64,000 bases of DNA from Emydura subglobosa (Eukaryota > Chordata > Testudines > Chelidae): assembly GCA_007922225.1 (NCBI GenBank), contig ML679961.1, forward strand, positions 5,315,702 through 5,379,701, given 5' to 3'. The position numbers and the translations under genes were made by a program. Position 1 is the stretch's first letter; each line of letters starts with the position of its first letter. Under the pieces are notes generated by a model that saw only the letters and a program-made list of their open reading frames with translations, made no database searches and was not told the origin of the DNA. Of the stretch, positions 46,611 to 59,250 are shown piece by piece.

Positions 46611-49552
46611 TCCCTCTAGCAATGTTGAAGGGGCCCTTGAAGGGAAATAAGTCCACCTCCCCTGTGATGGGCAAGAAGGTGCCTCCCAGATCGGCCTGAT
46701 GAGAGACACTTGAATCCAATAAAGTCCAGAAGGCCATTTAGGAAAGAAGGGCTGGTCAGAAGGGGCTTGAGAAGGAAGGCTGGTGCTGCATAGAGGGACA
46801 AAGTGCTGCAGGCCCTCTCTGAGAATGGAGAAGGGGGTGGGCAGGAGCACCAGGATGGGTGGATGAAATAAGGGAGCCCATAGCTCTTTGCAGGGATCCC
46901 AGGGTCCAGAGAGAGAGAATAAAATGGGAACTTTATGAGTCTGGTGAAAGCTATGGCTTGTGAACTAAGAATAACCTGTGGACAAAGGCGTTCCTGGCTG
47001 AAGGCTTTGGATATAAGGGAATGACTCGGAAAGGTCTGTATCTCAAGGTAAGACCCGTGAAAAACTATCGAATAATTGATAGGATTGGGGGGGAATCTGG
47101 GAGTGAATCTGGTGTATGTGATGCCACAGAAACTTTGTGTATCTTTGGTTTCAAGAAATACAAGGATCACCTGAGGAAAAGGCATCAGCCTGGATTTACG
47201 GCTGGTTGTCTGTCCTTCTTTGTCAGTGGTAAGAAGAGAAACTGAGGCAGACTAGACTTGCAATGCCTCGATCAGCAGGAGGGGTTGCTTTGGGGTGGGG
47301 AGCCATGGAGGGAGTCCACAACACTGAAAAATAATGTAGACATTTTTGTATATTTTGCTCTCCTCTAAGAAGACTGACAAAGCACCAACAGGTTTGCTCT
47401 GGTGTGAAAAGGACTGTCCTTGATTTAACGTTTTCTTGAAGCCTTCTGGGACGGGGGTAATAACAGAAAAGTTCCTCAGGAAGACTGTAATGAAAGACCC
47501 AAGAATATTTACCTTGGGATTCGGCCCAGCTGAGTTAGTAACCCTGACCCTGTTATTTATTAGTGCGAGGTGGAGAAGGTAATGCCATTTTGTGGAGGAT
47601 ATTTTGACATTTGGTTTTGTTCCAATCCGGCATGAAAACCAAAAAGTTTGAAATACTCCAGGAGTAGGAACGGAGCCCCAGCTTAAGGGCAAGCTGCCTG
47701 GTGAGTTGTCCAAGAGCTGCTGGACCAACAGCCCAGATTGGTCTGGAGCCAGGAGCTTGAGAGGACTCCTTCCATGATCCTGGCTCCCTCTCAAGCCACT
47801 GGGGTGAAAATCCCATGAAACACCTGTCTGCATCTTTAGGGGCCTAAATGCCTTCATAAACTTGGCCCTTTCAGCCCACGTAGCTTATTCACTAGGTGGC
47901 ACAGTAACAAAGTAGTATAATTGAAATATCATGGAAGTACCTAGTTCCAAAGAGTCATTCTCGGTTTTTTAGAGATGTACCAGTGGACATCAGTTTTCTT
48001 TGCCGCAGCCCTAAATGGGACATAAAAGACCCAAAATGTGGGCCACACATGCCAGCTATTCATACAGGAGACTCAGAAGATAGTGGGATTCCTTCTGCTA
48101 GTGTCAATGGCTTTTTATAACCTTATCTTAGGATGCTGGTGAGGAGGACACAGTAGAAATAGAAACAAGGGTGATACTTGCACATAAACATTACAGAGAT
48201 TTAATCTTTTCCCTTGGTTTTAATTTCTGAGACTATATGATCAGCAAATGCCATGCCAGTTCTTATACAGGCAGGAAACCTAAGAAGGCATATCTTGAGA
48301 TCAGCACTCTCATGTGTGCTGCTACATTTATTATGTTTGCCTCGCCTCGCGTCTGCTAGAAAGGAATGAAACCAAGCAGGACAAGTGAACAGCAATTGAA
48401 AAGAAACTCAATGTAAAACTATAATAATCATCTGTAATATCTCTATAATGTTTACTGGGGTATATTTTTCAGTCAGTAAATGTCTATGTGCACTACAGAG
48501 TTCCAGACAGGGTGGGGTAAACAAGGCAGACAAAGGTGGAACTCAAGCTGTGTGGAAGCCTCTCTGTTTCTGTCTATAGTTGTAGTTGTTTTCTTATTTA
48601 AACACCAGTTTAAGACAGACTGTGATACCAAATAGCACTGGAGTGGATTACCAAGTTTTTGACAACAAAAAGCTTGAGTTTGGATCAATGCAAATTTTGG
48701 TGATGGTCTCAGATTGACAACTTTCTCTTCAATGCCTTTTGTTTTCAGCTAGAAAAGCACAATGAAAAGAGAAACAAATGATGGCCCCGGGCTACAATCC
48801 AGGTTTTTTCCCACCTCAGGCTAATTCTTTGGCATCATTTCCATCTTTAAATTAATTGGTTGGGAGACGTAATTAAAGTATACAGAACAGAATCCAACAT
48901 AAATGACAGGGGCATGTGTTTGATAGACAAATAATCAAGACCGCCCCACCCCAAAAAAATCTTTTGAATTGTCACTAGTATCCTTCTGAAGGAAAGGAAG
49001 AAATATAACCCTGACTGATGAATCAGATGTAGCCACAATCTTCACATTATGCATACCCCAATAAAGAAAGCTGACAGTGTAGGGAGTTTGTGTTAGTAAT
49101 TAGCATTAATGAATCCCAGTTGTTCTTGTGCCATGGGAACAAATGTTGATTATTTAATCAATAGTATGTTTTGTTGAATAGCTTTGAAACTTCAGAACTT
49201 TTTTCATCTCCCTCCCCCCCCGCCCCACATCCCTGTTGTGAGTTGAATTTTCTGAGCATTGTTAACACACTTCAGGCTACACCAATTAATACCTTTTCTG
49301 AGGGCTTTTTAAATGTCAGGTAATGAAGAAAAGAAATCACACAGCACCGGAATTGCATCGGGGTTTTGTGCAGTTGAATCACTTGACTCAGCTTGCAGGC
49401 AGTGTACTGGGAAATGCACCGGGCCAAAACTGCAGAGGGCAAACACCAGTGCAGGGATAGAACTGGAATGACCATGGAAATCAGGATGGCTCATTGGCAG
49501 GAGGCCGAGGATCGCTGGAGAAGCAAAGCTCAGCTGGACCCAAGCCTCTGGA
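46611..49552. other. Unassigned sequence with two long antisense frames
   Basis: Minus-strand frames of 189 codons (47185-46616) and 201 codons (47857-47252) are open but show no domain, signal peptide or repeat unit that I recognise, and no shared promoter. They could be remnants of a retroelement or chance. The remainder to 49552 shows nothing. Confidence 0.3.
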
Positions 49553-49605
49553 TGGTGTAAATCAGCATTGCTCCACTGAAATTTGAGGAGTGACGCTGAT
49601 ATGCA
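49553..49605. repeat. Half of a 'gatctggccc'-family foldback
   Basis: 'gatggtgtaaatcagcattg' and 'ctccactgaaatt' resemble the inner half of the repeat at 25425, followed by a poor second arm ('gacgctgatatgcac'). Confidence 0.4.
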
Positions 49606-50067
49606 CACTGATGGATCCTTGTCCTCAGCTGCAGCCTTTAGAGAGATTGTGCCTGATTCCCTGGAGGTTTTAGGGTATCTTTGCACAGCTCCCCCAGGGC
49701 AAAGCCATGTTAATCCTGCCCCTTGGCAGATTCCCCAAATAGCCCTCCGTTCCTGTGCTCTGCTGGCCAGAACGTGGTGGCTAACACCTGGCAAGAACAA
49801 CTGCTGAGTTTCCTTAGCATCTGAGTCTCTGTGGGGTGAGGGACATAAGGCAAGGGATATGCCCTGTAACCTGCTTGAAACCTTTAGCTTAGCCTGTAAC
49901 TAAAGGACCCCCATTCTATTTGGGGGGTGTTAAGAAACTAGAACTTTGGGAAACTTTTTTTAACGTCTGCTATAAATCACCAATGTTTAAAGGCCAACCA
50001 GACTTGTAGTCTCCTTTTCCTGGTCAATAACTACACCGATTAGCCTGTGGGGTGAGGTGGAGGGAAG
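49606..50067. other. Unassigned sequence
   Basis: Nothing recognisable. A 163-codon antisense frame (49800-49309) covers part of it without any motif. Confidence 0.35.
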
Positions 50068-50215
50068 TACACTGGGACAAGATAGGAAGTGGACCATCTA
50101 GCCCAGTATCCTGTCTTCCGACAGTGGACAATGCCAAGTGCTTCAGAGGGAATGAATAGAACAGATAATCATCAAGTGATCCATCCTGTCAGCCAAATAT
50201 AGTTTGAGAGTAATT
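50068..50215 (-). mobile_element. LINE-like interspersed fragment
   Basis: 'ggaccatctagcccagtatc', 'ctgtcttccgacagtggaca' and 'agataatcatcaagtgatcc' belong to an interspersed repeat that I remember as common in turtle genomes and CR1/L3-like. Orientation is inferred from that memory. Confidence 0.55.
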
Positions 50216-50385
50216 ATATTTACCTTCCCTTGGAAAGGAATTTGAGATCTATGGATGAAAAGTGCTACATGGAAGCACAGGTTTATTATTAATAAAGGGT
50301 GTTCTATACCATTCATATCTGGAAGATAATATAGTCACTGTGCCTTTGTTCTCACAGATCTTCTAACACTTAATCTTTGAGTATA

Positions 50386-51235
50386 TAAAATCATAGAAAT
50401 GTAGGGCTAGAAGGGACTTCTTGAGGTCATCTAATCCACCCGCTCCCCTCAGTCACCCTGATGCTGAGACAGAAATAACTAAACCTAAACTATCCCTGAT
50501 AGGTGTTTGTCTAACCTGTTCTTAAAAAACCTCCAGTGATGGGGATTCCCCAACGTCCTAAGGTAACATGTTCCAATGTTTAACTATTCTTATAGTTAGA
50601 ATTTCTTTACGAATACCCAACTAAAATCTCCCTTGCTGCAAACTACGCTGATTACGTCTTGTCCTGTCCTCAGTGGACATGGTGCACAATTGATCATCCT
50701 TCTTTTTACAACAGTTTTTATACATTTGAAGATAGATATCAAGTCTACCCCTCTGTCTTCTCTTCTCTAGACAAACCCGCTCAATTCTTTCTACTTTTCC
50801 TCAGAGCTCATGTTTTCTAAATCTCTTAACATTTTTGTTGCTGTCCTCTGGACTTGCTCAACTTTGCCCACATCTTTCCTGAACCCAGAACTGGATGCAA
50901 TACTCCAGCTGAGGTCTCACCCGTGCTGAGTAGAGCGAGACAATCAGCTCCCATGTCTTACACAGACACTCCGGTTCACACAGCCCAGAATGAAATTTGC
51001 CTTTCTTACAGCAGCATTGCATTCTTGGCTCAGATTGAGTTTGTGACCCAATATTACACCAGATCCTTTCCTGCAGCACCACTAACTTGCTACTTATTCC
51101 CTATTTTATATATGTGCTTTTATTTTTTCCTTCCAACATGTATTATTTTGCCCTTCTCTTTATTGGTTTTCATCTTGTTGGTTTCAGAACAATGCTCCAA
51201 TTTATCAAGACCGTTTTGAATTAAAGTGGTTCTGC
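50386..51235 (-). mobile_element. CR1 LINE, 850-bp antisense copy
   Basis: The 3' end is at the left ('aaatcatagaaatgtagggc', 'gaggtcatctaatccacccg'). It is followed by 'cctccagtgatggggattcc', the ORF2 C-terminal region ('ctgtcctctggacttgctca', 'actggatgcaatactccagc') and upstream parts to about 51235. The minus-strand frame 51082-50858 retains LIVSLYSARVRPQLEYCIQF, the CR1 C-terminal block. Confidence 0.9.
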
Positions 51236-52061
51236 CGTGAACTTTCTTGTTCATTGACTTAAAGAATCAAGACAGAACTAGCAGAATGAAAGCTTTGACC
51301 CCTGCGAGAGGTCAAATATTACTTTAAAAAAGATTTTTACATGTTTTATAGTAACTAATGTATTGCTAATATCAAAGGCTAGAAACATTACACATTTAAA
51401 ATGTTCCCTAGTAGGACCAAGCATTTCAAGTTTGGAGGAGGTTTATGAAGTCTTTTATTCCTGACATGTATGATGCCAGCAGCTAAAACAAATAGGCTTT
51501 GACAATCACTCAGAGCCAGAGAGATCCTGAAGAACAACAATCCTGATTTTTCAGGGGACTCTGGCAATAAAAGGCAATGTTCCCTCTAGGCTACCTGTGT
51601 GCTGTCTTCTCCTAAATAAATGTTACAACACCATAAGACACAGCTTTGTCTCTCGTTTCTCATTATTTCAGACAGAGTCCCTTTGTAATGAATAATTGAC
51701 GTCTCTCTCTTCCTGGCAGTGTCTTTAAGTGAAGGATTCTCTGAATTTCAACAAATGAGGACTGACTCAAAGTCCCTGAGAGCAGATGTTCCCAGCCTCC
51801 GGTGGTTATTGTACACCCAGTTTGCTGTTAGGATCTTTGTTGTGTTAGCTTTTCTAACTATTAGAAAAAGTTCCTACACAAATAGTTCCTGGAAGGGATA
51901 CCCTCTAATGGAAATATCACCTCGCACATCGTGCTGCAGTAAGAGATGAGAAAGGGTGTTAAATGTAATCTATGTCATGTATTTATGAGCATCAAACCCA
52001 ATGTGTGTGCTCAGACCAACACTACTGATGTTTACACCCTTGCATTGGCTGGGACTGAGAC
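51236..52061. other. Unassigned sequence
   Basis: No gene or recognisable repeat between the two CR1 loci. Confidence 0.35.
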
Positions 52062-52446
52062 AATATTAATTATCACTAATGATCTGGAGGATGGGGTGGA
52101 TTGCACCCTCAGCAAGTTTGCAGATAACACTACGCTGGGGGGAGTTGTAGAAACCCAGGAAGGTAGGGATAAGATACAGAGGGACCTAGAAAAATTAGAG
52201 GATTGGGCTAACAGAAATCTGATGAATCCCATGCACAGGTACAGACTGGGGACAGATGAGGTAGGCAGCAATTCTGCAGAAAAGGACCTGGGGGTTACAG
52301 TAGATAAGAAGCTGGATATGAGTCAGCAGTGTGCCCTTATCGCCAAGAAGGCTAATGGCATATTGGGCTGCATTAGTAGGAGCATTGCCAGCAGATGGAG
52401 GGAAGTGATTATTTCCCTCCGTTCAGCACTGGTGAGGCCACATTTA
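52062..52446 (+). mobile_element. CR1 LINE, left part of a host copy split by another CR1
   Basis: A frame through this part encodes [19 protein letters not shown], then EDWANRNLMNPMHRYRLGTD, and [20 protein letters not shown]. Compared with the copy at 38.5-38.9 kb, the catalytic FADD reads FADN and 15 codons between NLM and NPMH are deleted in frame (45 bp). It breaks off after 'gaggccacatttag' and resumes at 52825. Confidence 0.9.
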
Positions 52447-52824
52447 GAATCATAGAATCATAGAGTTGGAAGGGACCTCAGGAGGTCATCTAGTCCAACC
52501 CCCTGCTCAAAGCAGGACTAACCTCAGCTATATCATCCCAACCAGGGCTTTGTCAAGCCTCAGCTTAAAAACCTGTAAGGATGGAGATTCCACCACCTCC
52601 CTAGGTAACCCATTCCAATGCTTCACCACCCTCCTAGTAAAAAACTTTTTCCTAATGTCCAACCTAGACCTCCCCCCCTGCAACTTGAGACCGTTGCTCC
52701 TTGTTCTGTCATCTGCCACCACCGAGAACAGCCTAGCCCCATCCTCCCTGGAACCCCCTTTCAGGTAGTTAAAAGCTGCTATCAAATCCCCCCTCACTCT
52801 TCTCTTTTGCAGACTAAACAAGCC
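52447..52824 (-). mobile_element. CR1 LINE inserted antisense into another CR1
   Basis: About 378 bp starting 'gaatcatagaatcatagagt' and ending 'gactaaacaagcc'. This is a 5'-truncated CR1 3' end in reverse. Left of it the host CR1 ends 'ccacatttag' and right of it the host continues 'tttggagtattgtgtccagt', exactly the next bases of the element. Three to five bases (TTT(R)G) may be a target duplication. Confidence 0.95.
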
Positions 52825-53340
52825 TTTGGAGTATTGTGTCCAGTTTTGGGCCCCCCACAACAGAAAGGATGTGGACAAATTGGAGCGAGTACAGCAGAGG
52901 GCAATGAAAATGATTAGGGGGCTGGAGCACAGGACTCATGAGGAGAGGCTGAGGGAACTGGGCTTGTTTAGTCTGCAGAAGAGAACAGTGGGGGGGATTT
53001 GATAGTGGCCTTTAACTACCTGAAGGGGGTTCCAGGGAGGATGGAGCTAGGCTGTTCTCAGTGGTGGCAAATGACAGAACTAGGAGCAATGGTCTCAAGT
53101 TGCAGGGGGGGAGGTCTAGGCTGGATATTAGGAAAAAGTTTTTCACTAGGAGGGTGGTGAAGCACTGGAAGGGGTTACCTAGGGAGGTGGTGGAATCTCC
53201 ATCCTTAAAGGTTTTTAAGCCACAACTTGACCAAGCCCTGGCTGGGATGATTTAGTTGGGTTGGTCCTGCTTTGAGCAGGGGTTTGGACTAGATGACCTC
53301 CTGAGGTCCCTTCCATCCCTAATCTTCTATGGTTCTATGA
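52825..53340 (+). mobile_element. CR1 LINE, right part of the split host copy, with 3' end
   Basis: 'ttggagcgagtacagcagag', 'gagaggctgagggaactggg', 'ggtggtgaagcactggaagg', 'ggtcctgctttgagcagggg' and the tail 'cttctatggttctatgact' complete the element interrupted at 52447. Confidence 0.95.
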
Positions 53341-56154
53341 CTCTAATATGATCAACAAATGTTATGGCATTTTTCATAGTGGATGGAAGCCTAAGAAGTC
53401 ATATTTTTAGACCAGCAGCATGGCCTCATGCTCACATTTAGTGCTATCCTAGAGGGGAACTGACCCCAGCCGAATCTAAGAGCTCACTCATATGCTCCGT
53501 TTCCTACAAGATGTGCAATTTATTTTCCAACTGAGTTTTTTTCCTCTTGGGCCTTGCCTATCCTTCATTTTTCCATCGATGCAACTAGGCCATAATTTAA
53601 TCTGTTAAATGTACTATATGCCAACCGTTTTCAGACTCTAAGATTTAGCTAACCCCCACCTAAAACTCAAAAGTGCTTGGTCATTTTAATGTGTGTTGCC
53701 ATGATGGATCTGATATTAGTCTTTCAGACAACCTGTGTGCCATCTGATGGCAGCCTGCAAACCGCCAGTGGTACACGCACCACTCTTTGAGAACTGCTGC
53801 CCCTCTCCTTTTGCCATTGGATTGTAAGAAAGTGACCCGTGCATTTGTTGATGGCTTAGTCTTTTGCTCTTTCGGAAGCTTTTCTCCAAGACAGCACATG
53901 TCAGCTTGATAGGGAAAGCCCAGGGAGAAGCAGATTTCCTCGATGGCATGGCCATACTTAATACTCACATTGTTTCACTGAGAAATCTATTATTGTAAAC
54001 TGAAAATAAATACCATATATTATAAAAAATGTATGTCTCATCTGATTTATATAAGCTCTTAGTATTTTTACAAAGGCTTTATTCACTGTACTTATCCACA
54101 AAGCATGAAAATTATACACCAAGGGCTTGATTTAGTAATGAGCTAAGCCCCAGTTTAGCGATGAATATTTCTCACCTGAAGAAAAAAATCTCTGAGCAGA
54201 AGCCATTCTATAGGGTTTGAGGTGATCAGCATATCTCTGCTGTGAAATATATTATCTTCCACAATAATTATAGATCCTCTCATTGAGTGGCTTCAGACTG
54301 TCCAAGCCAGATTATTTTAGACATTATAGCCCACGCCAGGAGGTTAAAAATGGAGAGGGGAATCTCAGGAACTACAAGCATTTTGTTCTAGGTGGAGAAA
54401 AGGGTTTGTAGAGGTTCAATCACAGTGGGTGAAATTTCCCCCTGTGTAGGCATGTAAGCCCCACTGTAGCACTCAGGGGTTTAGTGGGACTGAAGTCCAG
54501 CCTTTCGTTATCATCAATATACGTCCTTATGTTGTCAGGTGAGGCGGATGAGTCAGTTAAACTGGGAATCAGGAAACTGTGGCATTTCTATTGAAAGGAA
54601 TATGTTGGGGAAGACAAACTTTCAGTGACGGTGCAAAGATGAGGCAGGGGTGTTCAGGGGTGCAGTAAGGAGAAAGGTCACAGCAAGATGTCTGTAGCCT
54701 CCAATAGGCGTTTTCAGAGACTCCCTCGAGAGATGGATATTTACCAGCCGAGTCTTACGTAACAGAATCCTCGCTGCCTTAATTGTCTTTTCCATGTACT
54801 CTCAAGATTGTTTATGAAAATGAATTATACATTTAAAAATGATTATGTTTGTTGTTGCATTTCCCATTGCTGCATTATTCTGGGGACAATAAATATCCTT
54901 GTCTGATTTCCCCAGGGTGCAATTTAACCCAGTTACTTGAACTTTCAAAGTTAGTTTCCTAAATTTCATTTGATATGCATTAAACCTATTTCAGATGCTT
55001 ATTAGCTCTATGTAAGGCCCCCATTCACCAAGGTGCTTAAGCGCATGAGTAGCTGTCAGTAGCTGTTCAGGGAAACTGCACCTGTATTCTCCCTCTGTGG
55101 TCTCTCCAGGACACTCACTCTTGGCTCTAGGCTCCTCAAAAACTCTCTCGCTCCAGGTTTTTCCAGGCTGGACGGTTCCTTGCCTACACTTAGGTAACCT
55201 CAGGAAGCTAGATTGACTAAACAGGCCAGCATCTGTGGTTGGCTTTCTGGCCAAAGGCTACACATGATGCACTTGCCAGCAGACACAAGTTACCACTAAC
55301 CTATTGCTAAGCAAGCACACTTATTCTTAAGCATTAAAACCAATGCAAGTTCCTACATACATAGTAAAAGCTCACCAGAGGTCACCAGTCATTCTTAGGG
55401 GGTCTCAGTAGGCCAAAGTCCTTTCAATTCTTCTCTGAAAGGATTGGGCCTTTTTTGGACAAAAGAGAAAGAAGGCACTGAATCTATTTAAACTCAGACT
55501 ATTTATCCAAAAGTCCTTTCTTTGTTTGTTGGTCTCTGAGAACCCAGGTAGATCCAGTATATGCAGCATCTTCCGGTAGTGGTACATCTCTAGAGGTGTT
55601 ACAGCCTGAGTGAATTTGCCTGATCACCCCCCACTGTCCTTAGCTCCTGAGGCACTGAGGTCCCCCTCTCCCATGGTGTTACATATGATCCCTGGCCACA
55701 CAATGATACATAAACCTAGTACAATAAGATCTCACGCAGACATGCTGGACATTGGAATAGCCGTCACACTAGTCAATATCACTACTCAGGCACTTAAAGT
55801 TAGGCATATGGTTAATTAACAGGCTGAATCACAGTCGAAATTTCTTGAGTCGCAAAACGTAGGCTGGAAATCTAACGAAACTGGGTTTCCATGACAAATG
55901 CTCCATACATCCTGCTTCCAGCAGGGTCAGCGGTTCCATGAGAGCAACTTTTTCTCCTTGGATTACAGCACTGCCTCTGCATTTGAAAATGACAAATAGC
56001 ACATGCACTCCATGAAATCCTTCCTTAAAAGGTACCAATGCCATGATGCCTACACATTTCTTGACAATAGCTACGCAGTAGCAGGGCTGAAATGGCTACA
56101 TATTATGGTTTAATTTTGCATCACTGTTTAACTTGTCCTCCCCACTTTTTATGT
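53341..56154. other. Unassigned sequence
   Basis: No gene is supported. The stretch 55050-55820 looks repeat-derived but I cannot place it. A scrap of the 'cttaagcgcatgagtag' foldback lies at 55035-55055. The rest is AT-rich. Confidence 0.3.
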
Positions 56155-56305
56155 TTTAGGAACATGGGAATGGATGCAGTCCCCTGCCCTTGTAGGCAAT
56201 CTCATCATATAATCCTGTTAATAACTTTATCAAGCTCCATCTTAAAACTGGGTAGGTTTTTTGTCTCCACCCTTCCTATTGGAAGGCTGTTCCAATAAGG
56301 AAGCT
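56155..56305 (-). mobile_element. CR1/L3-like LINE 3' fragment, antisense
   Basis: 'aatcctgttaataactttat', 'caagctccatcttaaaactg' and 'attggaaggctgttccaata' are the reverse complement of the family at 258-665. Confidence 0.75.
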
Positions 56306-56339
56306 GGGTTTTTTCCCCACCTCTTGTGTCTTGTTGTAT

Positions 56340-56445
56340 GTATTGACTATCAGTGCTTGAAGGCAGGAGTTTTCTTCTTCAGAAAACACAGCACCTAGCA
56401 CAGATGGGCTCTCAGGGTACTACCACCATGTCAGTAACATTAGGC
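56340..56445 (+). repeat. L2/MIR-type tail
   Basis: 'gcttgaaggcaggagttttc' and 'cacagcacctagcacagatg' fit the L2-type 3' end, closing with 'gggtactaccaccat'. Confidence 0.65.
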
Positions 56446-58244
56446 TTTTGAGCTTTGTTTTCCGTTAGTTTGGGGTGAAAGTTTGGGCAAACTTTTCTTT
56501 TATTCAATCAGATTTCTCACTTCCACCCTTTCTGCTTTTCTCACCCAAGAGCTCAAAAATTAATGAAAAGGTCCCTGTGCTGTGATTGGGTGTGTTTTAT
56601 TTAAGGCTTGACAAACTGCAGTCTGAAAGTAGTGTTTTAGCTACTGCAAGGCATCGGAAGAGCTTAGCGGAACGGCTCGTTATTCCAGTGCTTGTATTTT
56701 CTGGAAGAACCAAATTAGTCCAAGTTTGTTTTATCATATTTAATAGAGCTATTGCATTTGTTTCCTATCCAGTGAAAGTAGGCATCTGTGTAATGGATGG
56801 ATGTTCTCAATACATTCAAACCTATTGAATCTTCACTGAATGTGTGCTATTCATTCTAACACGCCTCCCTCCTGCTTTAAAATAATGTCTGCAGATCAAA
56901 TTAGCCCTGATCTCAAATATTTTATTTTTTTTCTTCTAACATCCTTTTATCTTCAGCCAAGTTCTATAACTTAAATAAAACTTGCACCTGTCATTTGAAT
57001 CCATTTGCAGTAAAGCGGGAGACATGGAGCAACATTAAATTAACCTAATTTATTATAATACATTTATTTGTAGGAAATTTATTGTTTGGTTTTATAAGAA
57101 ATTCCATAAAGCCCTTTACAAAATGAAGGCTGATTTGGAATGGCCTCAGAGAGAAAATGGCTTGTCTGGGTTATCCATACTCTCCTCCAAAGGAGATGCA
57201 AGTTGAAAAATCTATCCCAGTGCAGAGCTCGTTCTAATGCAGAGTAGCAAATTGTTTTGTCATATTATTTCTTGCATGCTTTTAAAGTATAATTGGATTT
57301 AATCAACAACAAAATGTGCAAATGCTGTGAAAAAACCTCCATGATAATACTCTGGGTTATAAAGCCTGTGACACTAGGCAATGCAGCTCTAGCGCCCAGG
57401 ACTTGATAAATGCTCTCATAATTACTCTGTTTATAATCCACACCTCAGTCTGCAAATCAGGTTCTACACATACCCTCTAGCTAAAGTTTACTTTCATATA
57501 ATACAAGCTTTTCAACATGAAGGAAACAGACAATGGATTTGAAATTAAACCAGCATTTTTAATCATTTATTGATCTCTTGCTGTAATGAAGTGAAGTTAC
57601 CATCTTAGACCATGACCATCTGCGGCTTGCTGTTTGGAAATCCCAAATCATTTTCACTGTGAGTTCTATTGAACAGATCATTACAGCTGGAACAAGAAGC
57701 TTTTTGTCATTTTCTTGTTGTTTAATAATAAAAACAGATGCAGAACTACAGATGAACACAATTACGCCACATAACTAAAGTCACTCAAGTAATTTATCTA
57801 GTGAGTTTTTTATTTTATTTTATTTTGGACCTGTAACGGATTGTGTGTGTGGGGGGAAAGATTAGCTTAATGTCATCACCTAGGAAGTGATAGTTTGAAA
57901 TCTACAGCCTGATCCAAAGTTCACTAATATCAACAGAGAGACGCTGGTTGGCCAGTTCTTTGAGTTTTCATTGATGCTGAAGCATTCGATTTTTGGGACC
58001 TAAATCTAGTTGGTGGTTGATTAGCAGCCTTTGTAGTTCGTGGGAAGGGCAGGGCCATGCTGCAGAACCATCATTTGCCTGTCTCACTGAATTCAAATGG
58101 TTTAGAAATACTTGCCATGAAATGAATCCAACCTCATCTGTAGCATTTGGGAGCTCACGGGTGTTTAGGCGCATAAATCCTATCTGAGTCAAGCGCCTAA
58201 AGACTTTGGAGGGATTTGTGCCCACCTTGTGCACTCAGCAAGTT
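56446..58244. other. AT-rich unassigned sequence; possible conserved block 56880-57430
   Basis: No repeat is recognised. 56880-57430 is low in CpG, rich in AATTA/TTAAT words and free of obvious insertions. It could be a conserved non-coding element, but composition alone cannot show this. Confidence 0.25.
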
Positions 58245-58480
58245 GCTTTAGGTGCAGGGGTGTCTAGTTAATAGGACACTGCCCTAGGAATCAGGAGACC
58301 TGTGTAATCTTAGCCCTGCCACTGACCTGCCACATGACAATGGGCAACTATGCCTCTGTTTCCCCTCCTGTCAGGCTTGTGTATTGGAGTATAAGCTTTC
58401 TGGGGGACAGGACTGCCTCTCCTGGGTTATCTGCTCAGCACCCAGCACTGAGCTCCATTCGCGCTTAGGCCCGATGGTCA
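58245..58480 (+). repeat. tRNA-headed MIR-like SINE with L2 tail
   Basis: 'ggtgtctagttaataggaca' (A-box region), 'ggaatcaggagacctgtgta' (decayed B box), 'gccactgacctgccacatga', 'tgcctctgtttcccctcctg' (core) and 'gtataagctttctgggggac' (tail) follow each other as in the SINE at 16345, here on the plus strand. Confidence 0.8.
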
Positions 58481-59109
58481 TTCATTAATTATTTCAGTTG
58501 TGTTGAAATTATACTCGTTACTCTGATATAACCCTGTATGGGTAACTTGGGGGCATTTTGGATTTATGTAAGGGCCAGAGAACTTGATCTAAACCAGCAA
58601 TGACACTTGAGGCCAGAGTTTTGAAAGTTTTTAGATGCCTAACGCCCATGGATTTCAAGTACCTTTAAAAGCCTGGGCCTTTGGCTATGTTTGCACTGGA
58701 ACGAAAAGGTGCTATTTGGAGACAGCTTTAGGAGACATCCTAGCGCTGCCTGAGCAAGGGGGCTAGAAAGAGAGGTATGGCTGTGGTGATGGGAGGGACT
58801 AGATAGATACTGGGGGGGGTGGAGAAGGGGGCTAGCCCATCCTGCCATGGCCACATTGCTTTTTTTAGCACATTCCCTTGCTCAGAGTAGGCAGACATAT
58901 CCTTAGATTGAGGAAATCCGATGTTGCTCCCATGGATTGCGCTGGATGATGGGTTGATCCTCGTCGAAAATTCAGCTCAAGGGACTTGCTGACGTGTTGA
59001 ATTCCACACAACATACCCCGGAGTTTGCGATATACAGTCAACGCTATAGTAAACACCCACTGCTGACCTTCGCCAGAAAACCTGCCCTAACGAAGGGTCG
59101 TGAGCACGG
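58481..59109. other. Unassigned sequence
   Basis: No gene or recognisable repeat. A G-run lies near 58811. Confidence 0.35.
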
Positions 59110-59250
59110 GATTGTTGTTTGTGTTGTAGTGGTGCCTCTGGGCCCCGCTGTCAGAGATCAGAGGCCCATCGTGCTCGGTGCTGATAAACAAAAGGAGATG
59201 GCCCTGCCCCTAAGAGCTGACCATCTAAGAGGAGAGGCAACCGATGGAGA
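59110..59250 (-). repeat. L2/MIR-type tail, antisense
   Basis: 'gtagtggtgcctctgggccc', 'catcgtgctcggtgctgata' and 'gccctgcccctaagagctga' are the reverse complement of the L2-type tail. Confidence 0.7.

Noticed and set aside
47252..47857. 201-codon antisense frame
   Set aside because: No recognisable domain or codon signature. Kept only as a remark in the regional note.
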